From assembly GCF_000520975.1 (NCBI RefSeq), contig NZ_JACB01000001.1:62001-126000 (forward strand): DNA of 64,000 nt, written 5' to 3'. This document shows positions 27,001-33,504 of this stretch, in pieces. Each line of letters opens with the position of its first letter. Positions within the stretch are counted from its first letter, which is position 1. The translations under genes were made by a program, and so were the position numbers. Source of the stretch: Aquimarina megaterium XH134 (GTDB taxonomy: Bacteria; Bacteroidota; Bacteroidia; Flavobacteriales; Flavobacteriaceae). The notes under the pieces are model-generated. The model was not told the origin of the DNA. It made no database searches and was given only the letters and a program-made list of their open reading frames with translations.

Positions 27001-27370
27001 GAGATGATTTTAATGTACCTACTACAGAACCTGACACTCCCCAATTACCACCTGTATACTCCCATACCCTAAAATCTACGCTACCGGGGCTACCTACATA
27101 GTTTGTATGGACCAATAATTTTATTTGTGTTGCTTGAGTTGATTTTCTGGAAACTACCCAAAAATCAGAATCTGAAGAAGAAACAGTTCCTTCAAAATTC
27201 CCAGGGCCATATTTTCGAACTTGCGAACCTGCTAATGCACTACCGATAGTATTATTATTTTCTATCTCGGTAAAGGTCTGAGCCAGGACACCAGGTCCCA
27301 GCATTAAGAAGAAGAGCAGCATAATAGGCACTTTCTTCGTTAGGTTTAAAAATTGATTACATTGTTTCAT
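18023..27370 (-). CDS. Giant T9SS-secreted multidomain surface protein
   Basis: A 3115-residue protein. Order of parts: signal peptide (1-31, ending Leu-Ala-Gln); a pre-peptidase-like opening domain; five or more FN3-like units (about 170-780) ending in Tyr-Tyr-(Tyr/Val)-Lys-Val-Tyr; Ig-like BIG2-type domains with Thr-Ile-Thr-Ala-Ser-Gln-Ala-Gly; a LamG/concanavalin-like domain (about 1327-1560); a long array of MBG-type repeats (about 1660-2710) based on Tyr-Gly-Asp-(Ala/Ser/Thr)-Asp-Pro-(Ala/Thr)-Leu-Thr-Tyr-Gln; more Ig-like repeats; a module shared with the 1077-residue neighbour; and a T9SS sorting domain (about 3037-3115; Tyr-Pro-Asn-Pro-Thr to Leu-Pro-Ala-Gly-Ile-Tyr-Phe-Val). Probably an adhesin or gliding-related surface protein. 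An ECF-type promoter lies 285 bases upstream. Confidence 0.92.
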   Translation of the reverse strand: MKQCNQFLNLTKKVPIMLLFFLMLGPGVLAQTFTEIENNNTIGSALAGSQVRKYGPGNFEGTVSSSDSDFWVVSRKSTQATQIKLLVHTNYVGSPGSVDFRVWEYTGGNWGVSGSVVGTLKSSPNPGVFYYEVALNYQNNLNGSGISNNYYALEVFTTSATPINYSIPFNPSTDFPYCYELTVPATTPFQVNDTDVTLPNLRVDTIDDRYYIVKFSATNSFTDFTDHYIQDQALPTVAATNSYSGSGEHIVYVGTDNGAVQSAMTMTNLQRNTTYYYKVYTYSDCQGYINYNNTGTSVAVTTCPGTVPGAGSVNLVSATSPTTATINTLGRPAGADTSIGYVVKFSDTNSFTAPTSGTTIPTASADYSGKTGEQVVYTGAVGGVAGTTDDINQVITGLQINTNYYVKVYTYDLCGGKYNFETTGSAVVTTNYVCAAPSSAVTNVATSITGATTINIASFTPPSNASQGTLAYIVKVSDVNSFTAPTSVPGSPSAVYNAVTGGEQVMYVGNSATPNISVSGLVSNGTYYVKVYAYNTCAGTDYFETTGSTVVSVTTCGAPTGNSELNSFRTDLHWEFRLSPIISNVPAAAEGQVVKINTVNTFTDITGAINTLPTANINYSGSGEQVVLAGAFPEGQAFTTYDLLPNTEYFFKIYSYTECAGVYYFSNTSDVISTHTPGVTDKLASNAVINNYTGTAFTLASFTAAAAADNGLGIPKGYIVKMNTVNSFTPHSFRGPTPTPDADYKGGEQVVYFGTSITPNQVITGLTPDTTYYFTIYAHNDSGTPYFFNSYQQTGYEFSVVNNGSLLTPMITFDDVTVNAGDPSFNLNATSDPSGGISYRMINDGSTGTTLSGTNNETVTVGSAGTVIIEALRAATATHQVASKTMTMTINAPLATLGGGIAYEVNSGPTTLDMTTTISSNSTGAYTFEIIGETLGYTINGNLLNLNNVAGSIVIKVTQAADANYSETVAYYSTVFYNTGFSPKTDIAHNLFDFSLNPGESYTIITAQNFSGQTTTYSIVNDGGTGSTLIGNVFTAGGAGTVTLRAFTPDNFLYNATTTDVTVTVIGTPQTITFNELSNVTYGDAAFNLTATASSGLAVTYTSSDPTIASISGNTVTIHKEGTINITASQAGNGVYDAAPNVVQPLTVNPITLVNQNVILNTTGSGLCNTTATVSLDNSQASVNYYLRNNNDNSIIEGPVAGTGSGISFASEVLTANRTYNVMAVQGNQTLPSATNTLQMTSTPIVSVQTLDGKTVNLTQPDGGSAVVSVASSQLGISYYLQDNTTNEVLQGPLTGTGVDLSFTSETITADRTYKVVGTDATANHGERGTLRLDNVDDYVSVPAINSHLSNVQQATIETWVKIPAADATDVNASIISFESYTGFGIASVVVPFYINISGGTIFAGHYDDDVDDGGAYNTPGYTYPVDTWFHVAATMNGASINFYVNGNLIGSTGAYSGFEIFQLTSNIRLGRNYESTSNSSKLFGGDLAQTRIWNGIRTQLDITSNMNTQFTTPQGNLVLNYNYDQTSGTSVTDTSGNTITGTLQNAAGDATNWISDLFTDSVCGFVPMSNTVTATHSATQSQTITFNSLATKGYGDATFNLTATSDSGLPVSYVSSDTSVATISGTTVTIVGAGTTTITASQAGDATYTPAIDVAQDLTVSKRNIEITADAVSRAYGDTDNLTYQITSGSLVSGDAFTGVLTRVAGEDVGAYAIQQGTLSAGGSYNITFVSNDLTITQRAIEVTADAKTKEYGDADPALTYQVTSGALQFSDAFTGALTRVAGEAVGTTYAINEGSLVLSGNYTLTFVSNDLSVTARAIEVTADAKTKVYGDADPALTYQITSGALQGSDAFTGVVTRVAGEVVGTYAINQGSLALSSNYTLTFVSDDLSVTARAIEVTADAKTKEYGDADPTLTYQITSGAIQGSDAFTGVLARATGETVGTYAISQGTLGLNGNYNLSFVSNNFEITKATAAVVINDLTQTYNGTAKPVSVVTTPNGLSVDITYNGSTTVPTNAGDYTVIATINDTNYQGSTTETLTINKADQTITFASLANVTYGDASFNLGATSSSGLGITYTSSNTSVATISGNTVTIVGGRSTTITASQAGDTNYNAALNVSQVLNVDKKDLTIRPDVTTIEYGLLVDASASIPVIVSGFVNGDTVNDLSGTGLANVNYFDGSTTPRNVGNYVNGAKVNITGAVPYLSSNYNFVYTFSAIEIVPREVTVTANAGQSKAYGDTDPTLAYTVTPLPTTGTSLYNFNTFALSGNLVRVAGENVGTYAINQGTLDATIANYNVNFVSNDFEIIAKAIEVTADAKSKTYGDADPALTYQITSGSLAGSDTFIGVLERTTGENIGTYAINQGTLGINSNYAISFISNDLEITKRAITVTADGKTKIYGDSDPTLTYQITNGSLAFSDAFTGALDRVAGQAQGNYAIQQGTLSLGANYNLTFVPGNLYIDYRFIRVVPTATVQKTYGDSDPALTWSHIITQGSLAFDDTLETTGSFRDSGENVGFYQIRGLSAQFTSSNGGQSSYAITFTNAGSVRFQITARAIEVSADAQSKTYGDTDPTLTYQVTNGALQFSDTFSGNLTRVTGESVGTYSINQGTLSAGSNYTLSYVGDDLTIGQRAITITADDQIKIIGSSDPALTYQITNGALQFSDVVTGSLTRVAGETLGNYAINQGTLNVNSNYNLTFVPGTLNITNLIPQVITFNSLTDRNYGDVDFILNATGGASGNPIIYTSSNTSVATISGNTVTIVGVGTTTITASQAGNATYAAAIDVQQALTVNKGDQAITFAPLADVSVEAPDFNLNATATSGLGVVYNSSNPAVATVSGSTISIVGIGTTTITASQAGDVNWNAATDVIQTLTVIEACPLANLPADNLQVQASSETCADKNNGIITINAGQAQNYIATINSQAYNFTSDLTVTDLAPGTYPVCVAIAGFTNCEQCFELLIEEAPVLNGKTTISANGNSTKEVFVEIATGTAPFIVKINDAIIGEYSAKSFMVEAQSGDTIEVSSSLECEGKLSKTIDAFADVTAYPNPTRAGVTLTLPNIGIDTIAIEIHNALGVSVSTRRYAVAGSKAVLPMENLPAGIYFVTIKEGTSKTLKIIKE
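19240..22400 (-). repeat. Tandem MBG-type repeat region inside the giant gene
   Basis: Repeating units of roughly 230-260 bases encode about 75-85 residues each. Adjacent copies at 21,640-22,140 are nearly identical at the base level (recurrent TTTTGTTTTGGCATCGGC and ATCTGCATCTCCATA). Such identity suggests recent unequal crossing-over or gene conversion, so repeat number may vary between strains. Confidence 0.85.
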
Positions 27371-27654
27371 AGGTAAGGGGTTTCATTAGTAATTAAAATT
27401 ATTTTCATAAAACATTTGAAGGTTATGTACAAAAGCACAGTACCTTATGTATAGTATTTATAGTAAGGATTGTTAAAGAATAATATTGGGCAGATACACC
27501 CTCTTATTTAATAACCAGAAATGGTTAGACATCCATCCGACAAAAGTGGTTATATAGCTTAACCAAATTTTAGATTTTTCTGTGAGATAGTAATTGTATT
27601 TCATAGTATTTGGGTACTTGGTTATTTATAATTATTTATGGGTTCTTTATAGGT

Positions 27655-27685
27655 ATACAGTTAAGTTATAGGATACCCTATTTTT
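27655..27685 (-). promoter_or_regulatory. ECF-type promoter of the 3115-residue gene
   Basis: On the minus strand: AAAAATAGGGTA, 13 bases, CTGTAT, preceded by CAACT. The same element with the same spacing is present at 31623-31653 and 32464-32494. Transcription would begin near 27648, giving a leader of about 280 bases. Confidence 0.75.
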
Positions 27686-27844
27686 AGTTGCACTTTTTTT
27701 AGAATTTAGGATGTAAAAAGAGAGTATATCTCAATATATTGGCAAGAAGTACGATCAAAAGAGATTCTGGTATCCATATAGTATTCGGTTTTAGATTTGG
27801 GATGATAAAAATATACTAGACGCTGTAATCTTACTAAAAACCTA

Positions 27845-27867
27845 CCCCTACAAACACCTCTACAAAA
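27845..27867. promoter_or_regulatory. Tandem CCYCTACAAA repeats upstream of giant gene
   Basis: CCCCTACAAA (27845) and CCTCTACAAA (27857) start 12 bases apart, 160 bases upstream of the ECF-type promoter. The same pair, in the opposite order, lies about 158 bases upstream of the second giant gene's promoter (31811-31832). Confidence 0.45.
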
Positions 27868-27897
27868 GGTTATCAGTACTAATTGTTATTTGTATAC

Positions 27898-27930
27898 CAT
27901 AAAAAAACCACTCAATTTCTTGAGTGGTTT
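27898..27930 (-). terminator. Terminator of the 1077-residue gene
   Basis: AAACCACTCAA (27905-27915) and TTGAGTGGTTT (27920-27930) form an 11-bp stem with a four-base loop. The T-run is on the minus strand, so it ends transcripts coming from the gene at 28110-31343. Confidence 0.85.
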
Positions 27931-28109
27931 CTGCAAAAGTCAATTTGTTGATGAATTCAGACTATTTAGTTCTATAATTCTAAATCTGACTAATTGCAGC
28001 CCCTTATTTTTAGCTTTAACAACAACCCTCTACTAGTACATCTTGTTTACAGATACAGTCATTACTATAAATTATGTCTTTTCCTTTATAGCAAAGAGGG
28101 TTATTTTAT

Positions 28110-31100
28110 CTATTGTTTGCTTATTCTTATCGTTTTGGATGTACCTTTTATACTCACAAAGTATATCCCTGAAGGTAATGAGTTCATCGATAATTCTACC
28201 TTGTCGGCCGTGATGTCATACATTCCAGAAGATACGATTATTCCCAATGCATTATGAATTTCAATGCTCACAGTATCACTACCGGTATTAGGTATATTAA
28301 GAGCTACATTATCACGGGTTGGATTAGGATATGCATTAATGTTTCCTAATTCGCTAATAGTTGTTGATAATTTACCCTGACAAGCAGCTTTGCTAGAGAA
28401 TACTTCTACTACACCTCCATTTTTAGCATCAACCACAAAACTATTGGTATTGTATTCACCTACTACTTTATTATCAATAGTAACGGTATATGGAGGAGTA
28501 CCAGATTGGATATCAACGAACACTTTGTTATTGATGTTATCCGTTGTTGTTTTTCCTTTTAGTACTGGAGCTTCTTCAATTACAAATTCATAACACTTTT
28601 CACAATCGGTAATCCCATCAATGGCAATACATAATGGGTAGGTTCCTGGTACTAAATCAGGTATAACAAGATTAGTGTTAAAAGAATAAACTTCACCATT
28701 GAGTGTTGCTATGTAATTAAGACTTTCTATTGCGTCAATACTTAGAATACCATTGTTTTTATCAGTACAAGCCTCGCTAGACGCTTGAATCTGGAAATTA
28801 TTATCGGTTAAATTATCTATAAAACAATCTCCAGTTACATTTACTATAGCAGTTTGTTCAGCAACGTTACCATTAATATCAGTAATAGTAAGTGTTACGA
28901 TATTGTCTCCAGTATTTCTGATATTAAAGGTATCAGGAGAAACTACCATAGTATCGATTCCACAGTTATCAAATGCTTCACTAGTAGGTACAAAAGCCAC
29001 ATAATCATTGGTAGTCGACCAAACTGCAGCATTACGTCCAGGAACCACAACTGCTGCAGTACCATCGATATTTTCTATTCCTTGTATTTTATCATTACCA
29101 GAATCAAAAGTACTGGTGGCATGTATTTCGATGCGATTAGTACCTTCAAATAACTTTATTTGGGTAGTCGTTGCATCTGGGGTGGTATCATAATAATGTA
29201 CAGCATCAAAATCTATAATAACTATTCGATTAGGAGCTGTTCCTATGGTGGTATATCGTATGGTTCCACCTTCTGTAGGATTAAGATCAGTCATATCAAA
29301 AGCAATGAGGTTACTTGGTGTAGAGGCATCTGGAAGAGGGTTCCAACCACAACATCCATCTTCTCCTTCATCAGAAAAAGTGATAAATCCATTTGATGAG
29401 ATATAAAACTCTGTATATAAATTTCCATAAAAACCAAACTCAAACCCTATAGGTAATGCTTCAGATACTTCGTCATCATCAAGCGTTACTTCGGTTCCTG
29501 TAGCACTAATATCTACACGATCAAATGTGCCCGAAGCTTCTACGGTATAGTCGCGAGCTATTGGATCTGCACCTATAATGTCTTGCGGAGTAACAGTAAC
29601 AGTATCCTCAAAGTTTGCTAATGTAAGGGTTACATCTTTAGTATTAAACAAAGGTGCTCTGGTGTCAACCACATTAACATCATAACTACATTGCACTGTA
29701 TTACCATCATTATCCAAAGTATCATAAGTAAACGTTGTTGTGCTTCCAACGGCTAACAGCGTTCCACTTGCAGGTCCTGCAGTAATATTGCTGGCGCATG
29801 GATAATTATATACAGCTCCGCAAGCATTTAAATCGGCATCTAAGATAATGTCCCCTGGACAAGAAGGCATAGTAACCGTAACGGTTGTCGTACAACTAAC
29901 ACGATTTCTATCATTATCAATTACTGTAATGGTTACCGAATTATCTCCTAAATCAGCACAACTAAAACTAGAAGGACTTATTCTTACACTACTGATGCCG
30001 CAATTATCACTAACACTTGTCAATACATCTTCTTGTGAAATAACCGCATTGCCTGTGGCATCTAGTACTACAGTAAAAGGAGCAGCGCATTGTACCACAG
30101 GATCTGTAACATCACCTATAAATATGGTAACATCTCTGGTACTTGTTACGCCACTACTAGTATCTGTAGCAGTTAGCTGAACACTATTTCGCCCTAGATT
30201 CTCACAGGTGAAATTTGTTTTACTTAGGCTTAAGGTTGCAGATCCACAATCATCGGCAACACTTGCATTTAAATCCGCCAGGGTAAGGGTAACTGTTCCT
30301 GTAATTGGGTCTAAATCAAGGTCAACAAAATTATTGGTTGTAATTACCGGTGGTGAATCTACTATGGTAACAGTTACATCGATGCTTGCTGTATTATTAG
30401 AAGCATCTGTAGCAATTAACTGAATTGGGTTGTTACCTATATGAGAACAATCAAAACTAGCTTGACTTAGACTTAAGTTATTAGTCCCGCAATTATCGGT
30501 AGCTATATAGCCAAAACTTGTAGGGTCTACAGTTGCATTTCCACTAGTGTCTAAGGTAACTGTTAGATTTGTAGTTATTGAGAAAGGAGATAAATCCCCT
30601 CGCACCCATACTCTATGGATGGTGCTATTTGTATTAATTGCAAAATCATCTACTTCCCAACGATTTCCTAACCCTCGAACACCCCAATGATTTGCTCCAC
30701 CCACATAAAATGGAAAATCGGTAAGAGCAAAATCTCCTTTATTACTAAAATAACCATTAAGACTACTTCCAGGAATATTGGCAGTATGACCAGGAAGGGT
30801 ATTGAATCTTCCACGTAGACCATTAAAGCTACCGGTTCCTGTTTTTATATAATTTACAGCATTAACATAATTTGTTTTAAAACTGATTACCCGACTATGC
30901 CCTGAAGTTTCTGCATAAAAACGCATTTCTTCAAAGTCAATGGCTGCTGCTAGTGTATTCCCTATATGTCCCCAATTGGCAGTTGCAGCCTCATTATCTC
31001 CTAGTGTTGAAGATCCTAATAAAGGGAGATCTGTGTTTCGCACTTGTAAAGCAGAATTATCTCCTGCCAGATGTACATAGTTAAGAATCATTAGCCAACC

Positions 31101-31343
31101 ACCACCATCGGTATCGTTGTCCAATACTCCCTGAAAAGTGCTTCCGTTAAAATTAAAATAATAGGTCCCGCTAGGCACACTACCAACTGTTGCTTGTAGT
31201 AAATTTCTAAATGGATGGGCCATGGTTCCGTCTTGCGTATTATCTAAAACAGGAGGAGTAGTATCTTCTCCCGGACCACATTGTGCCTGTGTATTAAAAG
31301 TGGATATCGTAAATATCCATATAAATAGTAGTAGTTTTTTCAT
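28110..31343 (-). CDS. T9SS-secreted protein with fibrinogen-like and HYR-like domains
   Basis: A 1077-residue protein. Signal peptide 1-20 (ending Thr-Gln-Ala-Gln); a fibrinogen C-terminal-like region (about 36-255; Gly-Thr-Tyr-Tyr-Phe-Asn-Phe-Asn-Gly and Asp-Gly-Gly-Gly-Trp-Leu-Met-Ile); HYR-like beta domains (about 260-570, repeated Asp-Asn-Cys-Gly and paired cysteines); a further beta-sandwich (about 590-800, Gly-Cys-Cys-Gly-Trp-Asn-Pro-Leu-Pro); the cysteine-containing module shared with the 3115-residue protein (about 840-990); and a T9SS sorting domain (about 1000-1077; Tyr-Pro-Asn-Pro-Thr to Leu-Pro-Ser-Gly-Ile-Tyr). Fibrinogen-like domains often bind glycans. Its promoter element matches that of the giant neighbour. 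Confidence 0.88.
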   Translation of the reverse strand: MKKLLLFIWIFTISTFNTQAQCGPGEDTTPPVLDNTQDGTMAHPFRNLLQATVGSVPSGTYYFNFNGSTFQGVLDNDTDGGGWLMILNYVHLAGDNSALQVRNTDLPLLGSSTLGDNEAATANWGHIGNTLAAAIDFEEMRFYAETSGHSRVISFKTNYVNAVNYIKTGTGSFNGLRGRFNTLPGHTANIPGSSLNGYFSNKGDFALTDFPFYVGGANHWGVRGLGNRWEVDDFAINTNSTIHRVWVRGDLSPFSITTNLTVTLDTSGNATVDPTSFGYIATDNCGTNNLSLSQASFDCSHIGNNPIQLIATDASNNTASIDVTVTIVDSPPVITTNNFVDLDLDPITGTVTLTLADLNASVADDCGSATLSLSKTNFTCENLGRNSVQLTATDTSSGVTSTRDVTIFIGDVTDPVVQCAAPFTVVLDATGNAVISQEDVLTSVSDNCGISSVRISPSSFSCADLGDNSVTITVIDNDRNRVSCTTTVTVTMPSCPGDIILDADLNACGAVYNYPCASNITAGPASGTLLAVGSTTTFTYDTLDNDGNTVQCSYDVNVVDTRAPLFNTKDVTLTLANFEDTVTVTPQDIIGADPIARDYTVEASGTFDRVDISATGTEVTLDDDEVSEALPIGFEFGFYGNLYTEFYISSNGFITFSDEGEDGCCGWNPLPDASTPSNLIAFDMTDLNPTEGGTIRYTTIGTAPNRIVIIDFDAVHYYDTTPDATTTQIKLFEGTNRIEIHATSTFDSGNDKIQGIENIDGTAAVVVPGRNAAVWSTTNDYVAFVPTSEAFDNCGIDTMVVSPDTFNIRNTGDNIVTLTITDINGNVAEQTAIVNVTGDCFIDNLTDNNFQIQASSEACTDKNNGILSIDAIESLNYIATLNGEVYSFNTNLVIPDLVPGTYPLCIAIDGITDCEKCYEFVIEEAPVLKGKTTTDNINNKVFVDIQSGTPPYTVTIDNKVVGEYNTNSFVVDAKNGGVVEVFSSKAACQGKLSTTISELGNINAYPNPTRDNVALNIPNTGSDTVSIEIHNALGIIVSSGMYDITADKVELSMNSLPSGIYFVSIKGTSKTIRISKQ

Positions 31344-31622
31344 AGTAAGGGGTTTATAAAAATTAATATTCTTTCTAATAAGGAAATTTGCATCTATATA
31401 TCCTTATTTTTATTCGATCTCTTATGTATGCTTGCTCTTATCTATAATCATACTTCCATCCAAAAATATTTTTTATAGATCATCACTAGTTTTGATAAAA
31501 ACGAGAATGGGCCTTTTTTAATGAGTATAGTATTCATAAAATATGTTCCTTTTTTCATAGTGGCTAAAGAGTATATAATTTTATTAAAACAGTACATGTA
31601 TAATTTTGCTATACACTATGTA

Positions 31623-31653
31623 ATACAGCAAAGCGTTTCAATACCCTATTTTT
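31623..31653 (-). promoter_or_regulatory. ECF-type promoter of the 1077-residue gene
   Basis: On the minus strand: AAAAATAGGGTA, 13 bases, CTGTAT, preceded by CAACT exactly as at 27655-27685. It lies 280 bases upstream of the start codon, again giving a long leader. Confidence 0.75.
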
Positions 31654-31810
31654 AGTTGTAATTTTTTTGAAGAAATATCAAAAAGCAATGTACCAGTAGT
31701 CTTTTTGAGAGTAGAAATGTATAAAAAGTAGATATCATTAATAGATCAAACAATTTTGAAGTTTAAGAGAGGCAAAAGTATACCTAAGCTTATTTCTATA
31801 TATAAAAACA

Positions 31811-31832
31811 CCTCTACAAATACCCCTACAAA
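31811..31832. promoter_or_regulatory. Tandem CCYCTACAAA repeats, second copy
   Basis: CCTCTACAAA (31811) and CCCCTACAAA (31823), 12 bases apart, about 158 bases upstream of the ECF-type promoter at 31623-31653. The rest of the 31344-31942 spacer shows no gene. Confidence 0.45.
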
Positions 31833-31942
31833 AAAAACAAAACACCTTAAAATCCAGTATTTTAAAAAACGACACTATTATAAAACCTGTAGATTTCCTC
31901 TTTTTTTAATAGTTTTGATTATCTTATTACTTTCAAGACCTC

Positions 31943-32464
31943 ATGCCCGAAAAAAAGAAATCTGTTTGTGAAGAAAAGAATTTTGATTCTTTGTTTAATG
32001 CCCATTTTGAATCGGCAAGAAATTACCTGTACTATAAATGTGGTGATTTGCAACAAGCAGAAGATATTGCACAAGATGCATTTGTAAAATTGTGGAAGCG
32101 ATGTGCCGATATTATCTTCGAAACAGCAAAGTCTTTAATTTTTACTATGTGCAATAATGCACTGTTAAATCAATTTGCACATCAAAAAGTAGTATTGCGT
32201 TATGAAGCCATACCACGAGATGACAGAAATAACGAAAGTCCCGATTTTATAATGGAAACTAATGAGTTTAAAGATAAACTTGAACGTGCTATCGCCAACC
32301 TGTCTACCAAAGAACGTGAGGTGTTTTTATTAAGTAGAATAGATAAAAAAACATATAAAGAAATAGCAGAGATTACTAATATTACAGTAAAAGCAGTCGA
32401 AAGAAGAATGAGTAATGCTTTTATTTCACTTAGGAAACTATTAGGAAATGATTTTAATATTTAA
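31943..32464 (+). CDS. ECF sigma factor, FecI-like
   Basis: A 173-residue ECF sigma factor. Region 2 lies at about residues 20-60 (Gln-Gln-Ala-Glu-Asp-Ile-Ala-Gln-Asp-Ala-Phe-Val-Lys-Leu-Trp, which melts the -10). Region 4 lies at about 118-165 (Leu-Ser-Thr-Lys-Glu-Arg-Glu-Val-Phe-Leu-Leu-Ser to Val-Lys-Ala-Val-Glu-Arg-Arg-Met-Ser, which binds the -35). It is followed by a FecR-type anti-sigma and a TonB-dependent receptor with an STN domain, the standard cell-surface signalling arrangement. It probably recognises AAAAATAGGGTA-N13-CTGTAT, found just after its own gene and before the two giant protein genes. Confidence 0.93.
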   Translation: MPEKKKSVCEEKNFDSLFNAHFESARNYLYYKCGDLQQAEDIAQDAFVKLWKRCADIIFETAKSLIFTMCNNALLNQFAHQKVVLRYEAIPRDDRNNESPDFIMETNEFKDKLERAIANLSTKEREVFLLSRIDKKTYKEIAEITNITVKAVERRMSNAFISLRKLLGNDFNI

Positions 32465-32494
32465 AAAATAGGGTAATCTTGTAGTTGTCTGTAT
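32464..32494 (+). promoter_or_regulatory. ECF-type promoter between sigma and anti-sigma genes
   Basis: AAAAATAGGGTA (32464-32475), 13 bases, CTGTAT (32489-32494), starting at the end of the sigma gene and about 88 bases before the fecR-like start. Identical in core and spacing to the elements at 27655-27685 and 31623-31653; it implies sigma-dependent expression of the anti-sigma and receptor. Confidence 0.75.
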
Positions 32495-32581
32495 TATAAT
32501 TGTAAAGGAGAAATATTCTTGTAATGCAAACACTACAAATTTAACTTTTAAATACAGAAAGTTGTACTCTTTCTAAATGTT

Positions 32582-33487
32582 ATGGAAAAATACGAATCAG
32601 ATAAAACATTTTTAGCGCGATGGGTTGCCGGCGAATTGAGTGAAGAGGAATTATCTGAGTTCAAAAAATCAAAAGTATACCACGGATTTAATCGTATCAA
32701 TAATGAAGCGCAAAAATTTAAAGCGCCTCCGGTTGACAAGAGAGAATCGCTTATAAAAACAAAAGAAAAAATAACCTTTGGTAAGAAAAAGAAACTTCCA
32801 AGCATAACACTATATGCTGTTGCAGCTTCTATAGCAATTGTATTAGGAGTTTTTGGAGTATTTAATGCTACCAAAAGTTATACTACCTCTTATGGAGAAA
32901 AACTAGCTATCACTTTACCAGATGGCTCCAAAATACAGCTCAATGCCGACTCCGAACTTAAACATAAACGTTTTTTCTGGATGAACAACCGTAACGTTAG
33001 TTTAAAAGGTGAAGGATATTTTGAAGTTGAAAAAGGAGATGGCTTTATAGTAGAAACTACATACGGTACGATTTCTGTTCTTGGTACCAAGTTTAATATT
33101 AAAACAAGGTCTAAAACTTTTGAATTAAATTGTTTTGAAGGTGTTGTTCGCTTCGACAAATACGCTACAGAAGAGCATCGTATCCTAAAAAAGGATGATC
33201 GGGTTATTATTTCTGAAGATGAATTAATAGATCAAAAAAACAAAGAAGTTCTTCCTAATTGGATGAATGGTATCAGTGTTTTCAAAGAAGCTCCTTTACA
33301 TGAAGTTTTGGATGAGATACGTATGCAATACAATGTTACTTTTCAAGGCGAAGAAACTGATCTATCTCGATTATTTACTGGAAGTTTTTTACACAATGAT
33401 ATAGAAAAAGCATTAAAATCTACACTTGCTCCGATGGGTATTTCTTATACTCTTTCTAAAGACAAAACAGTTGTATCTTTACAATAA
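32582..33487 (+). CDS. FecR-type anti-sigma factor
   Basis: A 301-residue inner-membrane regulator: cytoplasmic N-terminus (1-80; Phe-Leu-Ala-Arg-Trp-Val-Ala-Gly-Glu-Leu-Ser), which would hold the sigma factor; one membrane segment (about 81-102); a periplasmic FecR domain (about 108-205; Leu-Pro-Asp-Gly-Ser-Lys-Ile-Gln-Leu-Asn-Ala and Gly-Glu-Gly-Tyr-Phe-Glu-Val); and a C-terminal DUF4974-like domain (about 232-300) that contacts the receptor's STN domain. The neighbours on both sides are its sigma factor and receptor; the receptor starts 17 bases after its stop. Confidence 0.93.
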   Translation: MEKYESDKTFLARWVAGELSEEELSEFKKSKVYHGFNRINNEAQKFKAPPVDKRESLIKTKEKITFGKKKKLPSITLYAVAASIAIVLGVFGVFNATKSYTTSYGEKLAITLPDGSKIQLNADSELKHKRFFWMNNRNVSLKGEGYFEVEKGDGFIVETTYGTISVLGTKFNIKTRSKTFELNCFEGVVRFDKYATEEHRILKKDDRVIISEDELIDQKNKEVLPNWMNGISVFKEAPLHEVLDEIRMQYNVTFQGEETDLSRLFTGSFLHNDIEKALKSTLAPMGISYTLSKDKTVVSLQ

Positions 33488-33504
33488 TTGCACAACCAAT
33501 ACCA

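Noticed and set aside
27994..28257. Plus-strand frame at the end of the 1077-residue gene
   Set aside because: It overlaps the T9SS domain coding region antisense and has no recognisable product.
28854..30423. Several plus-strand reading frames within the 1077-residue gene
   Set aside because: They lie entirely antisense to a clear coding gene, with low-complexity sequence and no independent start signals; they are shadows.
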